Below, piece by piece: positions 1 to 8,102 of a stretch of 49,550 nucleotides of DNA (within the stretch, counting starts at the first letter, position 1; each line of letters starts with the position of its first letter). Location: NCBI GenBank assembly GCA_002392765.1, contig DGHT01000010.1:1915-51464 (forward strand), read 5' to 3'. This stretch comes from Verrucomicrobia bacterium UBA3841. Lineage in GTDB: Bacteria > Verrucomicrobiota > Kiritimatiellia > RFP12 > UBA1067. Both the position numbers and the translations under genes were made by a program. A model generated the notes under the pieces. That model saw only the letters and a list, made by a program, of their open reading frames with translations. It had not been told where the DNA came from and did not search any database.

Positions 1-1242
1 GTTGTAGTCGAGCTTCATGATGTGATGCTCGTCGAAATGCTTGAATATCGGCGAAAGCAAATAGAAGTCGTTTCCTTTCCGCACACCCATCACCGCGTCG
101 CGGATCTGCGCAAAGAGCTCGCGCTTGATCTCCTTCATCACGCCCGCGCTCTGCTTGTCAACACCGCCGTTGACGAGCCGGTCGAGGTCGACCGAACTCA
201 GATTGTAGTTCTTGATGGCCGTTGCGAGCTGGCCAAACGAATGGGTGTCTGCGATCTTTCCGTTCTTCACCATTATGGCCGCTTCGGAAACGGCGAATTC
301 CGCGACGGCCGCGATTCCCGCGGGGTGCGCGCGTCCGGCGAGCATTATCTGTTCGCGGAGCGTCTTGCCCTTGCACTTCCCGGCGAAGGCGGGATCCTTC
401 GTCTTGAGATCTTCAAGTGCGGCACGGCTCTCGTCGGAGTTGATGTCAGCCATAAGTCCGCGCGTGTCGTCAGGCGACCAGTCGTTGCGGTAGATGAAGC
501 CCGGCTCCACGCCGTTCGTCTTGAGCTTCTCGAAAAGGATGGTGTTCGTGTCGGACCTGTTGACGCTCATTCCCGCGCCGACCAGGCCCTTCTTGATCTG
601 GTCCTCGACGGAGGTCGAGCCCGCCTTGAGAATCGTGTTGAGGTTCCTGAGGCCCGTCGGCTCCTTTGCGCCCGCGGCAGTCTCGACGGACTTGCGCGCA
701 CCAAGCGTGTTCTCGTGAAGGCCTGCGTCACTCTCCTCACGGAGCTTGTCGATCGCCGCGCCGATACGGCGCGCGGCGGCGGCCGACAGGTCCTCGGGAG
801 TACGGCACGCCGCAAGGTCGACGTCCTTGAATGGCTCGTCCTTCAGTTTCTGGAACACCGCCTTCCTCTCGTCGTCGGACAGCTCGAGCATCTTCGGCGA
901 GGTGGCGATCTGGCGGTTCATCTCGCCTATGAAGCGGTTCTCGCGGATGGGAACGAGGCTTGAGAGCGTCCGCTGTATGTCGCACGCGCGCAGCGACTTG
1001 TTGAGCTGGCTGCGCGATCCGAGGACGGTGTCGAAGGCGTGGGTTCCGAGCGAGCCGTATTCTTTCTCGAGGGCCTCCTTGAAGGCCTTCATCGTCGCGT
1101 TGTTCGAAGCCTTCCCCTCAGAGAAGAAAAAGTTGCCTAGACGCGCGGTTGCGGTTTTCCCCTCTCCTCTGACTACTATGTCGCGGTTCCCATAATGCGT
1201 CCGGTCAACCAAACTGCGGAATGTTTCTACATTTAACGACAT
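1..1242 (-). CDS. Unrecognised cytoplasmic-type protein, C-terminus beyond the window
   Basis: An open minus-strand frame starts with ATG at 1242 and stays open for 414 codons to the left edge, so the stop lies outside the window. AGGAGT at 1251-1256 is a good ribosome binding site 8-9 bases upstream. The protein begins MSLNVETFRSLVDRTHYG, has no signal peptide or membrane segment, and is hydrophilic and probably mostly helical. I do not recognise a family. A section at about residues 50-75 (KAFKEALEKEYG, then AFDTVLGSR) looks like a compact conserved N-terminal domain. Base composition is GC-rich, unlike ycjF next door, and 66 bases separate the two genes, so it may be a separate unit. An effector-like or structural role is possible but nothing in the sequence proves it. 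Confidence 0.75.
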   Translation of the reverse strand, partial: MSLNVETFRSLVDRTHYGNRDIVVRGEGKTATARLGNFFFSEGKASNNATMKAFKEALEKEYGSLGTHAFDTVLGSRSQLNKSLRACDIQRTLSSLVPIRENRFIGEMNRQIATSPKMLELSDDERKAVFQKLKDEPFKDVDLAACRTPEDLSAAAARRIGAAIDKLREESDAGLHENTLGARKSVETAAGAKEPTGLRNLNTILKAGSTSVEDQIKKGLVGAGMSVNRSDTNTILFEKLKTNGVEPGFIYRNDWSPDDTRGLMADINSDESRAALEDLKTKDPAFAGKCKGKTLREQIMLAGRAHPAGIAAVAEFAVSEAAIMVKNGKIADTHSFGQLATAIKNYNLSSVDLDRLVNGGVDKQSAGVMKEIKRELFAQIRDAVMGVRKGNDFYLLSPIFKHFDEHHIMKLDYN

Positions 1243-1308
1243 GATTTTCGACTCCTGTAAATTTTTCTCTACACATTCATTACACGCGAAACCGGGAAAA
1301 GTTACAAT

Positions 1309-2337
1309 TTATTTCCGGCGGACAACCGGATTGAAACAATCTATCGCCTTGCGGCCCAACCTGTTCACGAGAAACGCGTTGATTCCTCCTTCGGCGACTT
1401 TCCCTACCGCCGCCGACAGTGGTTTGAGCGCCGTCGCAATCCACGAGGATGCCGTATCCTTCCATCCCTCGAATGCCGTATCCGCCCCTTTCGACGTCCA
1501 TTCCCCCATTTCGCCCGAAAGGTAGATGTTCAGCGCCCACCTGGCTGCGAGACGGAACGCCTCCCTCGATGTGGTTCTCCTGTTGAACACTTTCCCGATC
1601 GCGGTTATCATCGCCGTGGAGTGGTGGAGCACGCATATCATGTCTATGATTTTCCACGGCGAGGCGGAAGTCGACAGCCACACTCTTTTCCATGCGACTG
1701 CCGCAATCTGCTCCGCCCTCTCTTTCTGCAGGGAATTGAACTTTTCGAAATCCGCCATCCATCCGGCCGCATCGGAATAGCCGGCATCATCGATTCCCTT
1801 CAGCCGTCTCAAATAGCCTTCGACAAGTTTGCCGGTTCCGTTCTCTTTTCCGAACCCGTTTTCCCGAACGTATTTTTCCGGATCCGGAAATTTCGAAATA
1901 TATTTCCCCGCGATCAATTTCCGCAGCCTCGATTTCACCGACCGCGCGGACAGATCGAACCGCTCAATCTTCGGAACTCTGCGGAATTTCAGAACCGCTA
2001 CCAAAATTACCGCAATCGCTGCAACAGGAGGGAAAATCCCCGCTCCTAGACTGAACCAGAACTTCCATCCCGCAGCCGTCATCGCGGAGGCGAGAAACGG
2101 AGAGGACATGGAATATATCCAGAGTACCGCGAGCGCGCATATCAATATGACGGCGAAGGAGAATATGCCCGGCGAAGATTTTTCTTCTTTCTCCGCATAT
2201 TCCAATTCTTCCTCTTCCCGATCAGGTACGCTCCATCCCCCGTTTCCGGACTTTTCAGCCTTTCCCTCAAGAATCTCCGCGGCGGGTATGGGCGGAATTA
2301 TATCGCAACCGTTTTTTCTTGTTTCAAACGTATCCAT
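1309..2337 (-). CDS. ycjF: YcjF-like inner membrane protein (DUF697 type)
   Basis: 342 aa. The N-terminus is acidic and cytoplasmic (about 1-55), followed by two membrane segments at about 58-78 and 94-117. A soluble C-terminal region includes a hydrophobic stretch around DMICVLHHSTAMITAIGKVF, typical of DUF697. It lies 35 bases after ycjX; in enterobacteria ycjX and ycjF are also adjacent, in the phage-shock region, and this pairing is the strongest evidence for the assignment. The start is ATG with GGAGG about 8 bases upstream. The molecular role of YcjF is unsettled; by association it may link the YcjX P-loop protein to the inner membrane. Sequence resemblance to Escherichia YcjF is modest, so the name rests on topology, domain type and gene order together. 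Confidence 0.72.
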   Translation of the reverse strand: MDTFETRKNGCDIIPPIPAAEILEGKAEKSGNGGWSVPDREEEELEYAEKEEKSSPGIFSFAVILICALAVLWIYSMSSPFLASAMTAAGWKFWFSLGAGIFPPVAAIAVILVAVLKFRRVPKIERFDLSARSVKSRLRKLIAGKYISKFPDPEKYVRENGFGKENGTGKLVEGYLRRLKGIDDAGYSDAAGWMADFEKFNSLQKERAEQIAAVAWKRVWLSTSASPWKIIDMICVLHHSTAMITAIGKVFNRRTTSREAFRLAARWALNIYLSGEMGEWTSKGADTAFEGWKDTASSWIATALKPLSAAVGKVAEGGINAFLVNRLGRKAIDCFNPVVRRK

Positions 2338-2372
2338 TTTTCGCCCTCCGCAAACTTTCCTTATCCGCCTTC

Positions 2373-3833
2373 CTATATCGAAAGCATTTCCCTTGCGATA
2401 TAGTCAAGACCCAAATGCGGCGGCGGACAGACCTCCGCAACATCGAAGCCGGGAAAGGGAAACTGGTAGTTGAATCTACCCTCAAGTTTGCTCTTCTCCC
2501 ATTCTTCCGTCGATCTTGGAATCGATTCAGGAACCGGAGAAGGAACCCATGTTTTTTTATCTCCCTCCCGGTCAAGGCGTCCTTCCAGTCCTCTTTTCCC
2601 CCCGGCCGTTACTTCTTCCGTCGTCTTGACCGCCGCGCAGGAAAGAATTTCCGTTTTTACGGAAGAATCCAAAATTCCGAGGACCCGTCCGAAAAGAGAA
2701 TCCGCAAGCGAACACAGATTCTCCCTGTCCGCCCCCGACAGCACGATGTCGGACTTGGTTGCCACTACGTACGCCGCGTTTATTTCCGTCTTCCAGAAAA
2801 GATTTTTAGTCCTTTTCCAGAGACGTTCCAGCATTGAATTTCCGGATGCCGGACAAAGAGCCCCAATGGCGGCCTCTCCGTGGTTTTTTTCGGCATTCCA
2901 CGCCTTAGAACCTGCCTGCAGAAGTGAGGGGACATCAACGAGATAAAAAAGTTTTTGGGTTGACGAAAGCCATTTTTCCATCGGCCTAACGACTCTCTTG
3001 ACGTACTGCTTGTAGTTTCTGCCGAATTCAGCAGCCAATTTCGACAACTTGGATCCAGAAGAAAAAGCCGATGACGGAAGAGGAACGAATTCCAGCGCTT
3101 TACCGTTTTTTCCCCGCAACCCTGCGGGAACCGCATCCATTTCCCTGCGGAAGTTTTCCACGCTTCCGCCGTGCGGTGTTCCGTCAAGTTCCAGCTTTAC
3201 CGTGGAGGGTGTTATGCAGGGCGAAAAACTTGCATATTGCGCGGCGAGAAAGTCTTTGTATCTACCTATTATTTCCTCCTTGCCGGCGAAATCGTTTTGC
3301 TCGAGAAACTCCTCGTACTCGCGATAGCTTGTATTGCCGCTGTTAGGTCCGCCGAGATTGTTCTCCATCCACTCGCACCATTCTTCGTACGATTTCCCCA
3401 TCATAGAGAAATCCGCAACCCTTTCCCCGGGTATGTCGAGTATCTCCAGAAGAACTTCCTCCTTGCGGCCTTTGCGGTCTTTCAATTTGAGACGCATGGC
3501 CAGAACGGACGCTTCCGCCGATTTTTCCGGCCATTCGCCTTTTGCAAGAGACTGTCTCGCCTTCCCGTAATCGAATAGAGGCATTCCGTCTATCGACGAT
3601 CCCTTTATCGCAGTCTTGTCCCATACCGCACGCGTTCCGTCGAGATTCAACAATTGAATATCGTGTTCTCTGAGATGGTTTGCAAGAGAAGTCAGCAAAA
3701 CCGTTTTTCCGCACCTCTTCGAACCCATGACAGCCACGCGAACGGTTCTATAGCCGCATATTGCAGATGCAATTTCCTCCCCAATGCCTCTTTGCCCCGT
3801 CAATATTTTCACTATTGGAGAAAGAAAAAACAC
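2373..3833 (-). CDS. ycjX: YcjX-like P-loop NTPase (DUF463)
   Basis: 486 aa, close to the usual YcjX length of about 460-490. Walker A is GSKRCGKT at residues 37-44. A switch-like LDIPGERVADFSMMGKSYEEW follows at about 130-150, matching the DYPGEW-type motif of the family. The C-terminus ends with the conserved proline-rich and GLDYIAREML region. YcjX proteins are predicted GTP-binding stress proteins; bacterial structures show a Ras-like nucleotide domain. The start is GTG at 3833 with AGAGGT about 7 bases upstream; it lies 20 bases after folB and 35 bases before ycjF, so the genes are probably co-transcribed. Finding ycjXF in an operon with dnaA and dnaN is unusual. In Proteobacteria the pair is tied to membrane stress. 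Confidence 0.82.
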   Translation of the reverse strand: MFFLSPIVKILTGQRGIGEEIASAICGYRTVRVAVMGSKRCGKTVLLTSLANHLREHDIQLLNLDGTRAVWDKTAIKGSSIDGMPLFDYGKARQSLAKGEWPEKSAEASVLAMRLKLKDRKGRKEEVLLEILDIPGERVADFSMMGKSYEEWCEWMENNLGGPNSGNTSYREYEEFLEQNDFAGKEEIIGRYKDFLAAQYASFSPCITPSTVKLELDGTPHGGSVENFRREMDAVPAGLRGKNGKALEFVPLPSSAFSSGSKLSKLAAEFGRNYKQYVKRVVRPMEKWLSSTQKLFYLVDVPSLLQAGSKAWNAEKNHGEAAIGALCPASGNSMLERLWKRTKNLFWKTEINAAYVVATKSDIVLSGADRENLCSLADSLFGRVLGILDSSVKTEILSCAAVKTTEEVTAGGKRGLEGRLDREGDKKTWVPSPVPESIPRSTEEWEKSKLEGRFNYQFPFPGFDVAEVCPPPHLGLDYIAREMLSI

Positions 3834-3853
3834 GTTTCGACCTCTGTTTTTTT

Positions 3854-4198
3854 TTACTTTGTTTCTTCCATTTCGGCCGTTACCGATTTCACGCCTCTCA
3901 AAGTTCCCTCTTTTCTAACCTCCGCTTTCACGGATTTCACATTCCCGAAAGAAAGGCAAGTGTCGCATACTATCTTAGCCGCCCTTTCCAGCATCCGGCA
4001 TTTTTCCCTTTCCAGATTTCCCCTGATTTTCTGCACTACTTCGCAGTAATCCAATGTATCCTCGATTTTATCAGTGAGCGACGACTTCTCTTCTATGTCA
4101 ATAACCGCTTTTACGTACAGCAACTGCTTCTTTATCCGTTCCGCCTCCAGTTCGCCTATTATGCACTCGACCTGGATTTCCTCGAGTTTGAGAACCAT
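3854..4198 (-). CDS. folB: Dihydroneopterin aldolase
   Basis: 114 aa from ATG 4198, the normal length for FolB (about 115-122). The enzyme converts 7,8-dihydroneopterin to 6-hydroxymethyl-7,8-dihydropterin plus glycolaldehyde in cytoplasmic folate synthesis. The family pattern is recognisable: IIGELEAERIKKQ near residue 13, TLDYCEVVQKI around 48-58, MLERAA with the conserved Glu71, and VRKEGTLRGV with the catalytic Lys96. I chose this start rather than a longer in-frame one at 4294 because AGGAG sits 8 bases upstream and because the longer version would overlap the preceding gene, which ends at 4209. The gap to that gene is 10 bases. No other folate genes are visible in the window. Confidence 0.85.
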   Translation of the reverse strand: MVLKLEEIQVECIIGELEAERIKKQLLYVKAVIDIEEKSSLTDKIEDTLDYCEVVQKIRGNLEREKCRMLERAAKIVCDTCLSFGNVKSVKAEVRKEGTLRGVKSVTAEMEETK

Positions 4199-4208
4199 CT
4201 GATATCTC

Positions 4209-4676
4209 CTAGACGGAAACGTATTTATGTCCGCAGTAGGTGCAAACCGCCCCCTCGTGCAATTTTCTTCCGCACGAAGGACATTGTTTTTCAAGAACTT
4301 CGCCGCATATCGCGCAGAATTTCCCGTACGCTGGATCCTGCTTTTCCCTGTCAGGTTTCAAATACAGCCTGCCTTCTATTTCATACCTCTCATGGGAAGG
4401 ACAGGAAGGATTGGGACAGAAACCTCTTTCATTTGAAAATACGGGAGAAGTCCTTATAGCGGGAACCGTCTCCTCCTTGTTTCCTATTTCTATCCCGAAC
4501 TTTTTGCAAAGCGCATTGACAACGGACTCGTTCAACTTGGTTCCGTCTCCCTGCTCGAACATGGAAAGCGCGGATTGCTTGCAGCCTACCTCCAATGACA
4601 ATGCACTCTGCGAGATGCCGGCTTCGCGCCTCGCATCCCTTATTTTTCTGCAAATCTCTGATTCTAGGTTTATCAC
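4209..4676 (-). CDS. XRE-type HTH protein with C-terminal zinc ribbons
   Basis: 155 aa. Residues about 6-60 form an XRE/HTH_3 helix-turn-helix (KIRDARREAGISQSALSLEV, then SMFEQGDG). The C-terminal half holds eight cysteines in four pairs: C87-C92, C121-C124, C132-C135 and C145-C148, as expected for two zinc ribbons. This predicts a DNA-binding regulator or a nucleic-acid-associated adaptor in the cytoplasm. The start is GTG at 4676 with no clear Shine-Dalgarno sequence; a promoter-like pair lies so close upstream that the message could be nearly leaderless. The upstream 110 bases carry several TTATCAAC words, which may be its own operator or DnaA sites. It sits between a coiled-coil gene and folB. 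I do not recognise a named family for the two-part architecture. Confidence 0.8.
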   Translation of the reverse strand: MINLESEICRKIRDARREAGISQSALSLEVGCKQSALSMFEQGDGTKLNESVVNALCKKFGIEIGNKEETVPAIRTSPVFSNERGFCPNPSCPSHERYEIEGRLYLKPDREKQDPAYGKFCAICGEVLEKQCPSCGRKLHEGAVCTYCGHKYVSV

Positions 4677-4685
4677 AACAACAAT

Positions 4686-4714
4686 ATTATATTATAAATT
4701 TTATCAACTTCCAA
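4686..4714 (-). promoter_or_regulatory. Candidate promoter for the HTH-zinc ribbon/folB/ycjXF unit
   Basis: On the minus strand TTGGAA (4709-4714) is separated by 17 bases from TATAAT (4686-4691). The predicted start of transcription, about 4679, is within a few bases of the GTG codon at 4676, so this would give an almost leaderless message. The region is extremely AT-rich, so a chance match is possible. Confidence 0.4.
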
Positions 4715-4760
4715 CCTTTTGTTATAAACAAATATCAACAGGTTTATCAACTTATCAACT
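4701..4760. promoter_or_regulatory. Cluster of TTATCAAC-type sites (DnaA-box-like or operator)
   Basis: TTATCAACT occurs at 4701-4709, 4744-4752 and 4752-4760, and ATATCAACA at 4732-4740. The last two TTATCAACT sites are arranged with an 8-base period. The nonamers differ by one or two bases from the classical DnaA box TTATCCACA, and the same words recur next to dnaN and dnaA. Either DnaA or the adjacent HTH protein could be the ligand; sequence alone does not decide. Confidence 0.5.
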
Positions 4761-4785
4761 TGTGTTTATAATATTGTTTATATCT

Positions 4786-5565
4786 TCAGTAGATTTTTTT
4801 TATAATATCAACAGTCAATATAAACTCGTCGTTCTTCTTGTAGGGAATGCCTTCCTTCTGCAAGTACTCTATGACTTCGCCGGAAAGAATATTGCCGTTT
4901 TCTCTCAAAACCTTCTTCAGTTCTTCCCTTTTCTTTTCGAGATTGCCGTTCATTTCGTTTTGCACAATGACGGCCTCAAGTATTTTGGCTTTTCTTTCTC
5001 TTCCTTCCTGCTCCGCCTTCTCAAGAGACTCTTTCAGAGATTCAATCACGAAATCTCTGGTTTCTCCTTCAAATCTGTCGGGAACTTCGACATTTCTTTC
5101 GAGAAGAGCTATAGAATTGGGAAGAGGCGTTTTTGAAATCTCTTTTTCAAGGCCGTTTATCGTTTTCTCCAGATCGGAGATTCTGTCGAGCAGTATTTTT
5201 TCTTTTTCCTGCTGCTTACCCTTGATATCTCTTATCGATGCTTCCCACTCCGATTTATATTTTTCGTTCTCCTTGCGCAGAATTTCATTCTCCTGGCAGG
5301 TGCTTTTCAGGTTTTCGCACTCTTCAACCTTTTTTTTCAGTTCTCCGTTTTCATCTTCAAGAGATTTCTTTTTAATTTCGAGGGAATTCAGGCTGTCGGA
5401 TAGTTGTTTGATTTTGTTTTCGAGCTCTACTTTTTCAAGAGCGAAGGCTTCTACGACAGCTTTTTGAACATCAAGTTCTTCAGGTTCCGCTTCTTTCGCC
5501 TCTATCTTCTCTTCGTTAGCGGAATCTTCAATGAATTCGTCCATTCCGAAAGAATTTTCACTCAT
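4786..5565 (-). CDS. Coiled-coil protein of unknown function
   Basis: 259 aa. An acidic N-terminus (about 1-35) is followed by a long heptad-patterned coiled coil (about 36-145), a short proline break near TPLPNS, and a second helical region (about 165-225). It ends in a compact tail that reads like a small folded domain (EVIEYLQKEGIPYKKNDEF). There is no signal peptide or membrane segment. Its ATG (5565) overlaps the end of the methyltransferase gene by 8 bases, and AGGAG lies about 9 bases upstream, so translation is probably coupled. I do not recognise the family. Position in the dnaA-dnaN operon suggests a cytoplasmic scaffolding or chromosome-related role, but that is only context. Confidence 0.75.
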   Translation of the reverse strand: MSENSFGMDEFIEDSANEEKIEAKEAEPEELDVQKAVVEAFALEKVELENKIKQLSDSLNSLEIKKKSLEDENGELKKKVEECENLKSTCQENEILRKENEKYKSEWEASIRDIKGKQQEKEKILLDRISDLEKTINGLEKEISKTPLPNSIALLERNVEVPDRFEGETRDFVIESLKESLEKAEQEGRERKAKILEAVIVQNEMNGNLEKKREELKKVLRENGNILSGEVIEYLQKEGIPYKKNDEFILTVDIIKKIY

Positions 5566-6790
5566 GTAAAGTTTCTCCTTTCATTTCGCATCCGTCGTAT
5601 ATGAACAACCTGCAGTCTATGGGGCCGTTAAGAAACGGAACTCTGTTTCTATACCTCAGATTGACGCATTTTGCCAGCTCGGGATTGCCTGTTATGAGAC
5701 CTCCAACCCAGCCTCTGCACTTTTCGTTCAGAAAATTGCCTATTCTCTCGTATACGGGTTTCAGTTCCTCTTCTGTTCCAAGTCTGATTCCGTATTCCGG
5801 GTTGAAGAATATTCTACCTTTCGTTTCGGGAACGGGAGTTTCGGCGAAATCGCACGCCTTGAATTCAATGTACTGGGCTACACCGGCCAATATCGCATTT
5901 GAGTGGGCGTTTTCCACGGCCTCCGGCGATATGTCGGTCGCTATTATCCTGGATTTGAATTCTTTTTCTTCTTCTTTCGCTTTTGTCTGGATTTCTTTCC
6001 AGATCTGTTCAGGTGTGGCTCCGTATTTCTGCCGCGAGAAATTGTTATTCGCCTTTTCGCCCGGTATTATTCTGTTGTACCCTTTTATCGACTGGAACGC
6101 AAAATGGGTTTTAAGAAAACCAGGCGCCCTGTTGAGAGCCATAAGCGCCGCTTCTATCGCAGGAGTTCCGCTTCCGCACATAGGCGACAGAAAAGGCTCG
6201 TTTCCATTCCACTCCATCGCCATTATGCATGCTGCTGCAAGAGTTTCCTGCAAAGGTGCCGATCCAGGTATTTTTCTATATCCTCTTTTGGAGAGCGGTT
6301 CCCCGGAAGTATCGAGATATATTATTACCTGGTCTTTTTCCCAGTACACGAAAACCGCCGCTCCTATGTTTTCTCCTCCGGAATCGGGACGTCTCTGGCA
6401 CTTCTCCCTCATTCTGTCGGCTATCGCGTCTTTCGTGTAAAGCGAAGGTATTCTCGTATCCCGTATTCTGTAATTGTGCACTATGGAAGATACGGAAAAG
6501 TACCCGTCCGCCTCCAGCAGATTCTCCCAGTCTATGCTTTTTACAAGTTCGTAGAGATCTCTTATCGTCCTGCAATCCGCCCTCAGAAGAGGAACCAGAA
6601 CCCTGTGGGCAGTTCTCAATTTAAGATTGAGAACCATCATATCGCGCATGGCTCCTCTGGTAACTACCGTGTTTTCGGTCTGGTCTATTATGGAATAGCC
6701 GAGATTCTTCATTTCCCGCGCCGTCCACTTTGAAAGCTCCTTGGCGCAGGAAACGATTATCGGATAGTTCTTGTCCGTCCAGATTTTCAT
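5558..6790 (-). CDS. THUMP-domain rRNA guanine-N2 methyltransferase, RlmL/YpsC-like
   Basis: 410 aa, near the length of the single-domain YpsC/RlmL-N family (about 380-410). An N-terminal ferredoxin-like/THUMP region (about 5-160) precedes a Rossmann methyltransferase domain. The SAM-binding motif is SPMCGSGT at about 202-209, followed by IEAALMALNRAPG. Motif IATDISPEAVENA lies near 283-295. The family's active-site motif NPPYG reads NPEYG here (330-334). Known members make m2G2445 in 23S rRNA using SAM. The start ATG lies one base beyond the dnaN stop, so translation likely re-initiates after dnaN. The Pro-to-Glu change in motif IV could alter base positioning, so enzyme activity is inferred rather than certain. 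Confidence 0.82.
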   Translation of the reverse strand: MKIWTDKNYPIIVSCAKELSKWTAREMKNLGYSIIDQTENTVVTRGAMRDMMVLNLKLRTAHRVLVPLLRADCRTIRDLYELVKSIDWENLLEADGYFSVSSIVHNYRIRDTRIPSLYTKDAIADRMREKCQRRPDSGGENIGAAVFVYWEKDQVIIYLDTSGEPLSKRGYRKIPGSAPLQETLAAACIMAMEWNGNEPFLSPMCGSGTPAIEAALMALNRAPGFLKTHFAFQSIKGYNRIIPGEKANNNFSRQKYGATPEQIWKEIQTKAKEEEKEFKSRIIATDISPEAVENAHSNAILAGVAQYIEFKACDFAETPVPETKGRIFFNPEYGIRLGTEEELKPVYERIGNFLNEKCRGWVGGLITGNPELAKCVNLRYRNRVPFLNGPIDCRLFIYDGCEMKGETLHE

Positions 6791-6791
6791 C

Positions 6792-7886
6792 TTACGAAAT
6801 TCTAAGAGGCATGAGTACGTAAAGGAAAGGAATGGCGCATTTTATGACGGCCGGAGAGTGTCCGTCTTTCAGTTCTATCCTGACCTCGTCATCGTCGATC
6901 GCCTTCAGCGGCTCCATCAGATAGTTAGGATTGAAGGAAATTTCGATTTTTTCTCCGATGTATTTGATAGGCACTTCATCCTTTGCGGATCCTACGTCGC
7001 TCACAACCGACATTACCGTCAGAACATTGCTGTCGAACACCATTTTGACAGAATGGGTCTCGTCCATTGTCATGACGCTCACCCTTTCGATGCTGTCGAG
7101 AAGCATCTGCCTGTCTACAACTACTATCTCGTTATTGTTCGTCGGAATGACCTGGGTGAAATTCGGAAACTTCTCTTCCATCAGTTTCGAATATATCTTC
7201 ACCTTGCCTATCTCTATGCAAATCTGCGTGTCCTGAACGTAAATCTTGGCCTTTTCATTTCCGTTTATGAGCCTCATCAGCTCCTGCACGGTTTTTGCGG
7301 GAAGAACAATCTGCCTTTCCATTCCGGCTGATACTTCCATCTCTTTCTCTACGAGAGCGAGTCTTCTTCCGTCAGCCGCCACAACCGTCATCTTCTGGTT
7401 GTTGAACTCGATCATTATCCCCTTCAGAGTCCGGCGTGAATCGTCCTGGGCAGCGGCGTAATACGTCTTTCTCAGCATTTCCTTCAGAGTCTGGCTTTCC
7501 ATCTCGTATACGTTCGTCTCGTCCACGGAAGGAAGAGTCGGAAAGAGTTTAGAGGAAATTCCGGAAATCTTGAAATTGGTCGATCCGCTTGTTATGTTGG
7601 CTACGTCGTTCTCGTCAGTCTCCACCTCTATCTTTCCTTCGTTCATCCTGCTGATGGAAGGTGCGAGAAGTTTGACCGGCAGCGTGGACGAACCCTCTTC
7701 GAGAACCTCGCATTCTACAGTTGTGCAGATGGACATTTCCACGTCGGTAGTCGTCAGGCGCAGTTCGTTTCCTTTCGCCGAGAAAAGAACATTCTGCAGT
7801 ACGGTCACATTTACCTTCGAAGGAACCACGTTTTGAACCGACTTTACCGCTTCGCTCAAAACCGACTTCATTATTCTTATCTTCAT
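6792..7886 (-). CDS. dnaN: DNA polymerase III beta sliding clamp
   Basis: 364 aa, the usual DnaN length. The three-fold beta-clamp pattern is visible: LQNVLFSAKGNELRLTTTDVEMS in domain 1, LKEMLRKTYYAAAQDDSRR then GIMIEF and ADGRRLALVE in domain 2, and the C-terminal YVLMPLRIS, which matches the conserved MPMR-type end near the partner-binding pocket. The clamp encircles DNA and tethers the replicase. The start ATG at 7886 has GGCGAG about 7 bases upstream; an alternative ATG lies five codons in. It follows dnaA in the common dnaA-dnaN order, with a 216-base AT-rich spacer (7887-8102) that holds two TGTTGATAT words. Confidence 0.96.
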   Translation of the reverse strand: MKIRIMKSVLSEAVKSVQNVVPSKVNVTVLQNVLFSAKGNELRLTTTDVEMSICTTVECEVLEEGSSTLPVKLLAPSISRMNEGKIEVETDENDVANITSGSTNFKISGISSKLFPTLPSVDETNVYEMESQTLKEMLRKTYYAAAQDDSRRTLKGIMIEFNNQKMTVVAADGRRLALVEKEMEVSAGMERQIVLPAKTVQELMRLINGNEKAKIYVQDTQICIEIGKVKIYSKLMEEKFPNFTQVIPTNNNEIVVVDRQMLLDSIERVSVMTMDETHSVKMVFDSNVLTVMSVVSDVGSAKDEVPIKYIGEKIEISFNPNYLMEPLKAIDDDEVRIELKDGHSPAVIKCAIPFLYVLMPLRIS

Positions 7887-7948
7887 TTTTTTCTCGCCTT
7901 GTTGTTATTGATTATAGAAAATAATTTATATAAAGTAGTTAGTAGGAA

Positions 7949-8018
7949 TGTTGATATTGTTGACAACTTTCGAAACCCCTTTAAACAGGCTTCAAACGTA
8001 ATTTTCCGCTGTTGATAT
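7949..8018. promoter_or_regulatory. DnaA-box-like words in the dnaN-dnaA spacer
   Basis: TGTTGATAT (reverse of ATATCAACA) occurs at 7949-7957 and 8010-8018, with a weaker TGTTGGTAT at 8042-8050, inside the very AT-rich 216-base spacer between dnaA and dnaN. A DnaA-binding or dnaN-regulatory role is inferred from location. I see no clear terminator in the spacer. Confidence 0.4.
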
Positions 8019-8102
8019 TTTTTTTCATTTCTGTTTGCAAGTGTTGGTATTTTTGTTTTATGTAGATAAATGTTTACCGCTGTTGAAAGATGTCTACAGG
8101 TT

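Noticed and set aside
22..963. Plus-strand open frame of 313 codons at the left edge
   Set aside because: It lies opposite the minus-strand gene starting at 1242, which has a good ribosome binding site and ordinary amino-acid composition; the plus-strand product does not.
3854..4294. Longer folB start at 4294
   Set aside because: The extra 32 residues do not resemble FolB, would overlap the upstream gene by 86 bases, and ATG 4198 has a good AGGAG.
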